NCBI GenBank assembly: GCA_016735355.1
Contig: JAERRQ010000189.1
Span: 1 to 8,530 of the forward strand
Origin: Desulfobacterales bacterium
Lineage (GTDB): Bacteria; Desulfobacterota; Desulfobacteria; Desulfobacterales; BuS5
Direction: 5' to 3'
DNA length: 8,530 nt
The position numbers and the translations under genes are program-made. The notes under the pieces were generated by a model, which was not told where the DNA came from, ran no database searches, and was given only the letters and a program-made list of their open reading frames with translations. Of this stretch, positions 1 through 7,332 are shown piece after piece (position 1 is the stretch's first letter; every line of letters begins with the position of its first letter).

Positions 1-5
1 TAATA

Positions 6-33
6 GCTGACAGCTAAAGGCTAACCGCTCAAT
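6..33. repeat. Degenerate heptamer repeat downstream of ribE
   Basis: Four consecutive 7-mers begin with GCT: GCTGACA, GCTAAAG, GCTAACC and GCTCAAT. The period of seven is exact although the second half varies. It lies 21 bp past the ribE stop and may continue beyond the window edge. It resembles short tandemly repeated heptamers found in some bacterial spacers. With four degenerate units, chance cannot be excluded. Confidence 0.4.
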
Positions 34-54
34 TCAGGTTAAATGTTTCAATTT

Positions 55-714
55 TTAAAGAAACCCTGCTTTTGCCAGAAACTGCATATCTATTGATGAA
101 TCGGTTGCTTCTTTTTCAGCGCCAATCCCTTTAATCATAAAACGTTCCACATATTTCCCCAGCATGTCTGTCTCAATGTTGACTATGTCGCCTGTTTTTT
201 TAAAGCCTATTGTTGTAAGCTTTGCCGTGTGCGGAATAATGGTAATCTCAAAAATGTTTTTTGTACAATTATTGATTGTGAGGCTGATACCATCAACAGC
301 AACCGAGCCCTTCTTGATCATATAACGTGTCAGGGCTTCAGCCGCCCCTATGGTAATGATGATTGCGTTGTCAAGGGTTTTGATATTGATGATTGTTCCT
401 GTTCCGTCAATATGCCCTGAAACAAGGTGGCCGTCCAGGCGGTCACACAGACGTAGCGCCCGTTCCAGATTAACCCGATCCCCAACCTTTGCCCTGCTAA
501 AATTTGTAACTGCGTATGTTTCCGGCGACATGTCTATTTTAAAAATCCGTCCGTTAATCTCAACAGCAGTCAGGCATACTCCGCTTACGGAAATGCTGTC
601 TCCCAACTTAGTCTCATCAAGAAAAAAGCCTGAATCAATTGACATCCGGATACTTCTGCCCGACTTTTGGATCCCCTTTATTTTTCCGAGCGCCTCTATT
701 ATTCCTGTGAACAT
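55..714 (-). CDS. ribE: Riboflavin synthase, alpha subunit type
   Basis: Catalyses the last step of riboflavin synthesis in the cytosol: dismutation of two 6,7-dimethyl-8-ribityllumazine molecules to riboflavin plus a pyrimidinedione. The 219-residue protein shows the two tandem lumazine-binding barrels of the family. The first starts with MFTGIIE and carries GDSISVSGVCLT. The second starts near GHLVSGHIDGTGTI and carries GSVAVDGISLTIN, followed by IPHT and GDIVNIETDMLGKYVER. The length is normal, and the C-terminal tail ending FLAKAGFL is family-like. The ATG lies inside the end of ribD (16-nt overlap). A strong GGAAGG Shine-Dalgarno within ribD sits 6 nt upstream, which fixes the start and suggests translational coupling. 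No terminator follows in the 54 bases to the window edge, so the operon may continue leftward. The gene is called ribE or ribC depending on the organism; the function is secure. Confidence 0.96.
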   Translation of the reverse strand: MFTGIIEALGKIKGIQKSGRSIRMSIDSGFFLDETKLGDSISVSGVCLTAVEINGRIFKIDMSPETYAVTNFSRAKVGDRVNLERALRLCDRLDGHLVSGHIDGTGTIINIKTLDNAIIITIGAAEALTRYMIKKGSVAVDGISLTINNCTKNIFEITIIPHTAKLTTIGFKKTGDIVNIETDMLGKYVERFMIKGIGAEKEATDSSIDMQFLAKAGFL

Positions 715-1802
715 AAATAACCTTCCACCATGACATCATCGCCGAACTGCCGCACTCGAACATCTGTAATTGGTATGGAATTCTTCATCAGGGCCGGGCC
801 GGGCCCCCTGCACACCGGAAGGCCGTCATCTCCGCCAAGAATTCTGGGTCCGTAAAAAAAATATATTTTATCGACTATCCCGGCTCTGAAAGCAGATGCA
901 TTCACCCGGCTGCCCCCCTCTATCAGCAGGCTTGTAATTCCAATATGACCCAAATAATCCATCAGCAAACAAAGATCTATCAAACCATCCTTTACAGGCG
1001 CTTCTATTACCCTGGCTCCCTTTTTCTCGATCCTCTCTTTTTTCTCTTTTGAAACAGAATCTCCGGTAATAATCATAGTATCTGCATCGGAGTCGAGCTG
1101 AAATATTTTAGCATTTTCAGGAACCGAAAGCCTGGTGTCAAGTATTATCCTGGCAGGATCCAGAGTTTTTTTTCCTTCGAGCCGGGTTGTCAAGCTAGGA
1201 TCATCCTGTTTTACGGTTTCGACGCCCACCATGATTGCATCACAGGCATGACGAAGACCATGCACGAATCTCCTTGATTCAGGGCAGGTTATCCATTTTG
1301 AATCGAATGTTCTGGTAGCTATGCGGCCGTCTAAAGTACTCGCACATTTTGCTGTCACAAAGGGACGTTTTGTAATAATATATTTATTAAATACCTCATT
1401 CAGCTTTTTGGCCTCATCTTCACAAATACCTACTTCCACTTCTATTCCGTGCTGTTGTAAAAATTTAATGCCGCCGCCCTCTACATCCGGGTTGGGATCT
1501 CGTGCCGCGACAACGACTCTTTTTATCCCTGCATCAATGATGCCCTCAGTACACGGTGGGGTTCGGCCAGTATGATTGCATGGTTCAAGGGTAACATAAA
1601 GAGTTGCGTCGTTGGCTAATAACCCTGCATCCCGTATCGCATAAATTTCAGCATGTGCTCCGCCCGCTGCCTTATGGTATCCCATTCCCACCACCGTACC
1701 GTCATTGACAATAACAGCGCCAACCATAGGATTTGGGGATGTAAAACCTTCTCCCCTGGCAGCCATCCCAATGGCCATTTTCATAAAGTATGTGTCGTCC
1801 AT
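699..1802 (-). CDS. ribD: Bifunctional diaminohydroxyphosphoribosylaminopyrimidine deaminase / 5-amino-6-(5-phosphoribosylamino)uracil reductase
   Basis: Performs the second and third steps of the pyrimidine branch of riboflavin synthesis: deamination of the GTP-derived pyrimidine, then NADPH-dependent reduction of its ribosyl group. The 367-residue protein has both usual domains. The N-terminal deaminase (about 1-145) has the zinc motif HAE at 50-52 and TLEPCNHTGRTPPC, with Cys75 and Cys84 as the other ligands. The C-terminal RibD reductase domain (about 147-367) begins PFVTAKCASTLDGRIAT and contains DAIMVGVETVKQDDPSLTTR and LLIEGGSRVNASAF. The ATG is 7 bp past the nrdR stop without a clear Shine-Dalgarno, so translation is probably coupled to nrdR. 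Its 3' end overlaps ribE. No FMN riboswitch is visible upstream; expression most likely comes from the rpiB-side promoter. Confidence 0.96.
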   Translation of the reverse strand: MDDTYFMKMAIGMAARGEGFTSPNPMVGAVIVNDGTVVGMGYHKAAGGAHAEIYAIRDAGLLANDATLYVTLEPCNHTGRTPPCTEGIIDAGIKRVVVAARDPNPDVEGGGIKFLQQHGIEVEVGICEDEAKKLNEVFNKYIITKRPFVTAKCASTLDGRIATRTFDSKWITCPESRRFVHGLRHACDAIMVGVETVKQDDPSLTTRLEGKKTLDPARIILDTRLSVPENAKIFQLDSDADTMIITGDSVSKEKKERIEKKGARVIEAPVKDGLIDLCLLMDYLGHIGITSLLIEGGSRVNASAFRAGIVDKIYFFYGPRILGGDDGLPVCRGPGPALMKNSIPITDVRVRQFGDDVMVEGYLCSQE

Positions 1803-1809
1803 AAAAGGA

Positions 1810-2271
1810 TTACGCTTTATTACTACTCAGTAAATTTTTCAGTTCCGAAACAAAATCATTTACATCCTTGAATTCTCTGTATACCGATGCAAACCTGACA
1901 TAGGCAACAGGATCAAGGTTATGCAACCTGGCCATTATTTTTTCTCCGAGTATTGCGGACGGAACCTCTTTTTCACCAATTTCCCGGAGGTCATGTTCCA
2001 GTTCAGCGACAAACTCATCGATCAGGTTCATACTTATATCACGTTTTTCACAGGCTTTTTTTATGCCCAACCGGATCTTGTTTCCGGAGAAAACCTCACG
2101 CCGTCCGTCCTTTTTTACTATCATCAAGGGCGTCTGCTCAATATGCTCATAGGTTGTAAAGCGCCTTCGGCATGCAATACATTCCCTTCTCCGGCGTGTG
2201 ACCTCACCATCCTTGCTCAATCTGGAATCTATAACCTTGTTGTTAATTTCTTTACAAAATGGACATTTCAT
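1810..2271 (-). CDS. nrdR: Transcriptional repressor NrdR
   Basis: Zinc-ribbon/ATP-cone repressor that senses dATP/ATP and represses ribonucleotide reductase genes by binding paired NrdR boxes. The 153-residue length is typical. The N-terminal zinc ribbon is visible as CPFC (Cys3, Cys6) and CIAC (Cys31, Cys34), followed by RRRFTTYE. The ATP-cone spans about 49-139 (from PLMIVKKDGRREVFSGNKI to YVRFASVYREF). It starts 5 bp after the stop of the dCMP deaminase gene, with an AGGA just upstream that overlaps that stop region. Its place between a deoxynucleotide enzyme and riboflavin genes matches a common proteobacterial arrangement. No NrdR-box pair was recognised in this window, so its targets are presumably elsewhere. 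Confidence 0.96.
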   Translation of the reverse strand: MKCPFCKEINNKVIDSRLSKDGEVTRRRRECIACRRRFTTYEHIEQTPLMIVKKDGRREVFSGNKIRLGIKKACEKRDISMNLIDEFVAELEHDLREIGEKEVPSAILGEKIMARLHNLDPVAYVRFASVYREFKDVNDFVSELKNLLSSNKA

Positions 2272-2276
2272 AAATC

Positions 2277-2732
2277 CTATCCCTTTCGTATCACCTCAAC
2301 TCCGGCCTCTTTCAACATCTCTTCCGACATGGCATCGGCATATCCGTCATGAAAATATATCCTTGTTATACCGGCATTGATTATCATCTTGGCACATATT
2401 GAGCATGGAAGATTTGTACAAAAAAGAGTAGCGCCTTTAATGGAAACGCCATGAAAAGCAGCCTGGATAATAGAATTCTGCTCGGCATGTATGCCTCGGC
2501 AGAGTTCATGCTTTTCACCGGACGGCACGTTTAACCTCTCTCTAAGGCAGCCGGTTTCGGAGCAATGGCGAATACCTGAAGGTGCGCCATTGTAACCGGT
2601 TGCCAGGATCCTTTTATTTTTTACAAGGACTGCGCCGACGGAGCGTCTAAGACAGGTGGAGCGTTTTGCCACAAGAAAAGCAATATCCATAAAATATTTT
2701 TCCCATGACGGACGATCATTAATTTCGGACAT
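2277..2732 (-). CDS. Deoxycytidylate (dCMP) deaminase, ComEB family
   Basis: Zinc-dependent deaminase converting dCMP to dUMP, the substrate of thymidylate synthase. The 151-residue protein has the catalytic HAE at 82-84 (His82 ligand, Glu84 proton shuttle) and LPCSICAK with Cys110 and Cys113 as zinc ligands. The insert between the strand SVGAVLVKN and the HAE motif, including Cys57, Cys62, His75 and Cys78, resembles the second, structural zinc site of phage and ComEB-type dCMP deaminases. Which of these residues bind metal is inference. The ATG is preceded by AAAGGGAGTT, a purine-rich site rather close to the start. The in-frame Met15 has no Shine-Dalgarno, so the first Met is preferred. A 32-bp palindromic repeat sits in the 60-bp spacer between it and glyA. 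Competence-type function is unlikely from context. Confidence 0.92.
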   Translation of the reverse strand: MSEINDRPSWEKYFMDIAFLVAKRSTCLRRSVGAVLVKNKRILATGYNGAPSGIRHCSETGCLRERLNVPSGEKHELCRGIHAEQNSIIQAAFHGVSIKGATLFCTNLPCSICAKMIINAGITRIYFHDGYADAMSEEMLKEAGVEVIRKG

Positions 2733-2749
2733 AACTCCCTTTAATCTAT

Positions 2750-2781
2750 CCGTAGAGACAAGGCATGCATTGTCTCTACGG
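2750..2781. repeat. 32-bp near-perfect palindrome between glyA and dCMP deaminase gene
   Basis: The left arm CCGTAGAGACAA and right arm TTGTCTCTACGG are perfectly complementary. The centre GGCATGCA is palindromic except for one pair, so 30 of 32 positions are symmetric. It fills half of the 60-bp spacer after the glyA stop. As RNA it would make a very stable stem, but no U-run follows. It looks like an interspersed palindromic unit; if transcribed it may adjust the relative levels of upstream and downstream mRNA. Confidence 0.75.
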
Positions 2782-2792
2782 TTGATCCGCCT

Positions 2793-4037
2793 TTAGTCAT
2801 TATAAAGAGGAAACCTGTCGCAGAGCTCCCTAACACTCTTTTTGGTGCTTTTTACAAGATTATCATCCGTGGAATTTTTCAAAATTTTGACAATCATTGT
2901 GGCGACAATCTCCATCTCGGCTTCAGTCATACCACGTGTAGTCACAGCAGGTGTGCCTATACGGATTCCGCTGGTTACAAACGGACTACGCTCTTCAAAT
3001 GGGATCGAATTCTTGTTGACGGTTATCCCGGCGCGGCCCAATATTGTTTCAGCATCTTTACCCGTAATATCAAGGTTCCTTAACTCCACCAGGATCAGAT
3101 GATTATCAGTCCCGCCTGAAACCAGGTTGATGCCCTCTTTCATCAAGCATCCGGCAAGAGTTTTGGCATTATTCAAAACATTCTGCTGATAGAGTTTAAA
3201 TGGTTCCGATAAAGCCTCTTTAAAAGCCACTGCCTTGGCAGCTATAACATGCATAAGCGGGCCTCCCTGTATTCCGGGAAATACCGTACTATTTAACCTG
3301 GCTCCATAATCTTTTTTAGCAAGAATCAGACCACCGCGCGGCCCCCTCAATGTCTTGTGAGTCGTTGAAGTCACAACTCCTGCATATGGTATCGGCGAAG
3401 GGTGAAGACCTGCGGCAACAAGACCGGCAATATGGGCCATATCAACCATCAAACAGGATCCTGCCGCTTCTGCGATCCCTGCAAAGGCTTTAAAGTCTAT
3501 TGTGCGGGGATAAGCGCTTGCGCCGGCAACAATCATCCTGGGCCGGCTCTTTTCAACAATTTCGGCAACAGACTCATAGTCGATTCTTCCGGTCTCCTTG
3601 TCAACCCCATAATGAACAAAATTAAAAAATTTTCCTGAAAAACTGGCCTTGCTTCCGTGGGTAAGATGGCCGCCATGCGACAAATCCATCCCAAGTACGG
3701 TATCGCCCGGCTCCAGCAAAGAAAAGTATACGGCCATATTGGCCTGTGAGCCGGAATGTGGCTGTACATTTGCATATTCCGCTCCAAAGAGTCTCTTTGC
3801 TCTGGTTGTTGCGAGGGTTTCCGCCACATCAACATATTCACAGCCGCCATAAAACCGCTTGGCTGGATAACCTTCTGCATATTTATTAGTCAGAATACTC
3901 CCCTGCACAGCCATGACAGCCCTGCTCGCCACATTTTCAGAGGCGATAAGTTCAAGGGTATTTTTCTGCCTTTTATTTTCATTTTCAATAACAGATGCAA
4001 TCTCAGGGTCTATCTTTTCAACAACTTTAAAATCCAC
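2793..4037 (-). CDS. glyA: Serine hydroxymethyltransferase
   Basis: PLP enzyme interconverting serine plus tetrahydrofolate with glycine plus 5,10-methylene-THF; the main source of one-carbon units, including those for thymidylate. At 414 residues it has the usual length for the family. Recognisable blocks are [10 protein letters not shown] (29-38), [43 protein letters not shown] with Asp199 and His202, and [13 protein letters not shown] with Lys228 as the probable Schiff-base lysine. Arg358 in [14 protein letters not shown] probably binds substrate carboxylate. The start codon is GTG, supported by an AGGA 8 nt upstream; the ATG just before it runs straight into a stop. A 140-bp spacer with a GC-rich hairpin separates it from rpiB upstream, unusually large for this otherwise tight cluster. 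Confidence 0.97.
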   Translation of the reverse strand: MDFKVVEKIDPEIASVIENENKRQKNTLELIASENVASRAVMAVQGSILTNKYAEGYPAKRFYGGCEYVDVAETLATTRAKRLFGAEYANVQPHSGSQANMAVYFSLLEPGDTVLGMDLSHGGHLTHGSKASFSGKFFNFVHYGVDKETGRIDYESVAEIVEKSRPRMIVAGASAYPRTIDFKAFAGIAEAAGSCLMVDMAHIAGLVAAGLHPSPIPYAGVVTSTTHKTLRGPRGGLILAKKDYGARLNSTVFPGIQGGPLMHVIAAKAVAFKEALSEPFKLYQQNVLNNAKTLAGCLMKEGINLVSGGTDNHLILVELRNLDITGKDAETILGRAGITVNKNSIPFEERSPFVTSGIRIGTPAVTTRGMTEAEMEIVATMIVKILKNSTDDNLVKSTKKSVRELCDRFPLYND

Positions 4038-4136
4038 TTACATATTCCTAAATTTGATTATTGGTTTTCGGGATGATTCCCTGTGTACAAGATATTTGTG
4101 GAGAGTATGTTTGATGATATTTTCAATCATAGTAGA

Positions 4137-4155
4137 GGCGACCCTTGTGGTCGCC
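4137..4155. repeat. GC-rich hairpin GGCGACC-CTTGT-GGTCGCC between rpiB and glyA
   Basis: A perfect 7-bp stem with a 5-nt loop, preceded on the plus strand by AGTAGA. The start AGTAGAGGCG resembles the GTAGGGGCG end of the element at 8178-8272, so this may be a decayed half of a related repeat. There is no T-tract on either side in the direction of the operon, so it is more likely an inserted repeat or an mRNA stability hairpin than a terminator. Confidence 0.55.
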
Positions 4156-4177
4156 CTGATCCTGATAAAGACAAAAT

Positions 4178-4624
4178 CTATATATTATTAAACTTTTCTA
4201 TCCGAGCAAGATGCCTGCCTCCCTCAAAAGGAGTTTCAAGCCAGGCCCGGACTATCTCCATTGCCAGCGACTCGCCGATCACACGCGCTCCCATAACAAG
4301 GATGTTCGAGTCATTATGGCGTCTGCTCATTATAGCGGAAAACATATCACCGCAAAGAGCGGCTCTAACATTGGTGAATCTGTTTGCAACCATGGACATG
4401 CCCAAACCTGTGCCGCATAAAAGTATGCCGTGTTCATATCTCCCGGTAGAAACCATGGAAGCAACCTTGATTCCAAAGTCCGGATAATCGACCGACTCCT
4501 CGCTGTCGGTTCCGGCATCTTCAACTTCCATTCCTCTTTTAACAATAAATTCTTTGATCTTCCCTTTTAAGTAGTATGCCGCATGATCACAGCCTATAAT
4601 AATCGGGGACATGTTGTCATTCAT
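4178..4624 (-). CDS. rpiB: Ribose-5-phosphate isomerase B (RpiB/LacAB family)
   Basis: Interconverts ribose-5-phosphate and ribulose-5-phosphate; the latter is also the precursor of the four-carbon unit used in riboflavin synthesis. The 148-residue protein shows IIIGCDHAA (Asp13, His14), DYPDFG, and GILLCGTGLGMSMVANR with Cys70 as the likely catalytic base. It also has RRHNDSNILVMGARVIG with His103 as the likely ring-opening residue. The first ATG has an AGGA 8 nt upstream. Met5 would match the usual family N-terminus better but lacks a well-placed Shine-Dalgarno. It is probably the first gene of the operon: a candidate promoter lies about 46 bp upstream, and beyond that is a large inverted repeat. 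Some family members act on allose-6-phosphate or galactose-6-phosphate; the context here favours the pentose reaction. Confidence 0.93.
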   Translation of the reverse strand: MNDNMSPIIIGCDHAAYYLKGKIKEFIVKRGMEVEDAGTDSEESVDYPDFGIKVASMVSTGRYEHGILLCGTGLGMSMVANRFTNVRAALCGDMFSAIMSRRHNDSNILVMGARVIGESLAMEIVRAWLETPFEGGRHLARIEKFNNI

Positions 4625-4669
4625 TTCAAAATTCCTGCATCAATAGTATCATTTTCAATATAAACATAT

Positions 4670-4698
4670 ATTTTATATATTTCATAAGATTATCGCAA
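4670..4698 (-). promoter_or_regulatory. Candidate sigma70-type promoter for rpiB and the downstream operon
   Basis: On the minus strand, TTGCGA (positions 4698-4693, 4/6 match to the -35 consensus) is followed after 17 bp by TAAAAT (4675-4670, 5/6 match to -10). It lies 46 bp upstream of the rpiB ATG in an AT-rich stretch. An A/T-only inverted repeat, ATATAT-TTT-ATATAT at 4666-4680, overlaps the -10 and might be an operator or just low-complexity sequence. Seen by eye only. Confidence 0.5.
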
Positions 4699-4741
4699 GT
4701 AAAAATTTAGGATTCGCTCAAAAACAGCACAGTCCCCTGAT

Positions 4742-4919
4742 TCCGGCCTTAGGGCTCGCGAAAAAATAACTTTACATTTTAAGCGTCGATGCATCCTGTC
4801 TGGCTGCGTTACGAAAGCGTAGAAATATCTTGATATTCCTATGCTTTCGCGCCTTGCCAGCCAGGCGCCTCAACACTTAAAATTGCTAACTTATTTTTGT
4901 GCGAACCCTTAGGCGGGAT
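4742..4919. repeat. Long imperfect inverted repeat, MITE-like
   Basis: Two arms of roughly 85 nt fold around an axis between 4830 and 4831. The centre is AATATC-TT-GATATT. The arms then pair as AAAGCGTAG with CTATGCTTT, CTGGCTG with CAGCCAG (offset), ATTTTAAG with CTTAAAAT, AAAAATAA with TTATTTTT, and TAGGGCTCGCG with GCGAACCCTTA, with scattered mismatches and small bulges. It contains no ORF of note. It fills most of the 337-bp gap between the kinase stop and the rpiB promoter. It may be a non-autonomous mobile repeat, and if transcribed from the kinase gene it would form a strong RNA hairpin that could end or protect that transcript. Membership in a repeat family cannot be shown from this window alone. 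Confidence 0.8.
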
Positions 4920-4927
4920 AACGATTG

Positions 4928-4944
4928 GGCATAGCGCCTACGTG
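4928..4944. repeat. Short stem-loop GGCATAG-CGC-CTACGTG
   Basis: A small imperfect hairpin between the long inverted repeat and the kinase stop codon. Its core (CATAG paired with CTACG, with an A-C mismatch) is almost the same as the apex of the hairpin at 8434-8530, so it may be a decayed piece of that repeat type. No T-tract follows on the minus strand, so a terminator role is not supported. Confidence 0.35.
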
Positions 4945-4961
4945 AAAAAAATATTTTGACC

Positions 4962-7286
4962 TTATTCATACAACGCTTGCCGGACTGCCACCCCAATCTG
5001 GTTTATGGTATACGGTTTTTTGACAAACTGACCGGCGCCGATTTTTTGAATGTTTTTCACATCGTTATTTTCAGAAAAGCCGCTGGCAATGATGGCCTTC
5101 TGGCCGGGATACAAATCTATAACCTGTTTATAGGTCTCCAGCCCGCCTATACCGGGATCCATAATCATATCAAGCACAAGTAAATCCACAGAATTCTTTT
5201 TCAGGTATTCGATGGCCTCTTCTCCCGAGCTTACGGAGTCAACCTGATAGCCAAGTGCAGTCAACATATTGGTAGCAATATCCTGCTGTAAGGCTTCATC
5301 GTCTATTACCAGAATTTCATCACCATGCCCCATCAATTCGTCGAGCCGGACACTTTTTATCTGTTCATTCAGACCTTCCCTGGTTGCCGGGAAATATAAT
5401 TCAAAATTCGTTCCCTTGTCTCCGCTTTCAACAGTAACCCCGCCGCCATGATCCTGTACAGTATTCCAGACTACGGCCAATCCCAATCCCGTGCCGCTTC
5501 TGCCCAGCACCTTTTTCGTATAAAACGGTTCAAAAATGCAATTGATATCCTCTTTAGAGATACCCGAACCGGTATCCGTAAGGCTGAGAACAGCATATTC
5601 GCCTTTCTCCATGTAACAATTTTCGGAAATCGGTTTATCCACATATTTATTTTCAGTGCTTATAATAATACTGCCGTCCCCGCTAATCGCTTCAGCAGCG
5701 TTTATCATCAGGTTCATGATGCATTTTTTTATATGCACCGACGAACAGGAGATATTAAGCAGGTCCGGTTCAAGCTCTGAAGTACAGGTTAAGTTTGGAT
5801 GGAGTAATTTAAGATTTCGACATTCCAGCGAATTCAGATACTCGCCGGCCAAAGTATTAAGGTTGCAGATTTCCCGGCCGGCGGCAACACCACGGGCCAC
5901 AGTGAGCAGGTCTGCAACTACCTCTGCGGCCCGATGGCCTGATTTTTGGATCTCCTCGATCGGCCTTCGTAATTTGCTATCTTCCGGCACTTGCATAAGG
6001 AGCAAATCCGGATAACCGACTATTCCTGACAAGATATTATTCAGGTCATGGGCTACACCGCCGGCCATTAAACCTATGGCTTCCATTTTTCGGGAACGCA
6101 TAAGTTTTTCCTGCAGGGCCAACTTTTCTATTGCAGCCTGCTTGACTTGGGTAATATCCGTAGCGATTTGAAGACGGACAAGACGGCCGTCAGGCCAGAC
6201 AATGGCCTGTTCGTGGCATTGATACCACCTGCCTGTCATGCTATTCCTGGACTCCCGGATATGAGGTGATGAGGGTCTGCCGTCATTGTCAAGCAGGTGA
6301 TGATTGGTGCAAAAATCACAAGGCCCTGTTTGTCCTTTTTGCAGAATCTGCCAACAGGGACGGCCTATATTATCACCCAATATTTCTTTGGCTAACTTAT
6401 TTAAAAAAATAAGTTCATGGGTTTGCATGTCAGACGCAAATATCATTATGTCAAGGGAATCCATAACCGTAGCAAAACGGCAATGTTCTTGACGCAACGA
6501 TTCTTCAGCCCGGCTTCGCTTCAGTGCCTGGGATAGAAGATTTGCGGCAGTTGTAAGATACTTCTGCTCTGCCAACCCCCATCCTTGATCATCAACACAG
6601 TTGTCAAAACCAATAAAACCAATAAAATCATTATCAATAAAAAGAGGAACAATGAGAATGGAGAGAATTCCCTGGGGTTCAAGTATGTCACGTTCAGCGA
6701 CCGAAAAGTCAGCAACCCGGCCGCTGATGATATCGCCCCTGGAAAGTATCTTCTGCCAGCGTGGAAAATTTTCTTCATAAGACAGGTCTTGTAATAATGG
6801 GTTGTCGATTTCAAATTTTATACCATCGGCGCACCATTCCGCAACCTGGCTCATGAGCAGCCTCCCGTCATTATCCCGATCATTGAAAAACAAATAGGTC
6901 CGGCTGGCATTATAGGCGGGTCCGATTGCATTGATGAATTCCTGACAGGGAACTTTCCGGCCAGCTTTAAGCAGAAGTGAGCCTGCATTATTTAACGCCG
7001 CCAGGTATCGTTCCCGCTGCTGCAAGGTCTGCTCGTTCTGCACAAGCTCTTTTATATATTTATGCTGGCGACGATTCCCCGCCCGGAATAAAATAAACCC
7101 GCTAACGAAAAAAACGCAAACTACGACAATTGAGGCCGGAAATATGATTCTGCCATTAAAACGCAATGCGTAAACCACACCGGCAAAAATTATAATAATT
7201 GCTAATACAACTCCCAGCCATTTCCGGAACCTGATGGCATTACCCATATGACAGCCCACTCTTTTGGTTACTAAAAAATAATTCAT
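4962..7286 (-). CDS. Membrane-anchored hybrid sensor histidine kinase (GAF-PAS-HisKA-HATPase-REC)
   Basis: A 774-residue two-component sensor. Two hydrophobic helices (about 24-42 and 47-67) with a very short loop form an anchor, so sensing is probably cytoplasmic. A GAF-like domain covers about 95-255. A PAS domain (about 269-383) contains Cys311 and the motif GPCDFC (Cys323, Cys326) and ends with IATDIT. HisKA carries the phospho-accepting His413 in GGVAHDLNN. The ATPase domain shows the N-box (Asn525 to Asn529), DTGSGI at 571-576, EPFYTKK and GTGLGLAVV. The C-terminal receiver (about 656-774) has Asp662, Asp663, the phospho-acceptor Asp706, Ser735 and Lys757. All catalytic residues are present, so it should be active. 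No response-regulator or output gene is adjacent, so the partner and signal are unknown. The first ATG lacks a Shine-Dalgarno; the in-frame ATG at 7247, before a weak GTGGG, is a possible true start that keeps both helices. Confidence 0.94.
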   Translation of the reverse strand: MNYFLVTKRVGCHMGNAIRFRKWLGVVLAIIIIFAGVVYALRFNGRIIFPASIVVVCVFFVSGFILFRAGNRRQHKYIKELVQNEQTLQQRERYLAALNNAGSLLLKAGRKVPCQEFINAIGPAYNASRTYLFFNDRDNDGRLLMSQVAEWCADGIKFEIDNPLLQDLSYEENFPRWQKILSRGDIISGRVADFSVAERDILEPQGILSILIVPLFIDNDFIGFIGFDNCVDDQGWGLAEQKYLTTAANLLSQALKRSRAEESLRQEHCRFATVMDSLDIMIFASDMQTHELIFLNKLAKEILGDNIGRPCWQILQKGQTGPCDFCTNHHLLDNDGRPSSPHIRESRNSMTGRWYQCHEQAIVWPDGRLVRLQIATDITQVKQAAIEKLALQEKLMRSRKMEAIGLMAGGVAHDLNNILSGIVGYPDLLLMQVPEDSKLRRPIEEIQKSGHRAAEVVADLLTVARGVAAGREICNLNTLAGEYLNSLECRNLKLLHPNLTCTSELEPDLLNISCSSVHIKKCIMNLMINAAEAISGDGSIIISTENKYVDKPISENCYMEKGEYAVLSLTDTGSGISKEDINCIFEPFYTKKVLGRSGTGLGLAVVWNTVQDHGGGVTVESGDKGTNFELYFPATREGLNEQIKSVRLDELMGHGDEILVIDDEALQQDIATNMLTALGYQVDSVSSGEEAIEYLKKNSVDLLVLDMIMDPGIGGLETYKQVIDLYPGQKAIIASGFSENNDVKNIQKIGAGQFVKKPYTINQIGVAVRQALYE

Positions 7287-7332
7287 ACTATAGATTATCA
7301 GATAATTAACTTCATAAGGCTATAGTGAAAAA

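Noticed and set aside
1803..1809. FMN riboswitch for ribD
   Set aside because: Only 7 bp separate nrdR from ribD, which leaves no room, and none is recognisable upstream of rpiB.
2750..2781. Rho-independent terminator between glyA and the dCMP deaminase gene
   Set aside because: The stem is strong but no T-tract follows on either strand, and the downstream genes have no obvious promoter of their own.
4666..4680. NrdR box overlapping the rpiB promoter
   Set aside because: The A/T-only inverted repeat lacks the conserved outer ACAC/GTGT parts of an NrdR box, and no second box is found at helical spacing.
6521..6814. Minus-strand 97-codon frame with a hydrophobic stretch inside the kinase gene
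   Set aside because: It is an out-of-frame reading of the GAF-coding region of an intact kinase gene; the hydrophobicity comes from the frame shift.
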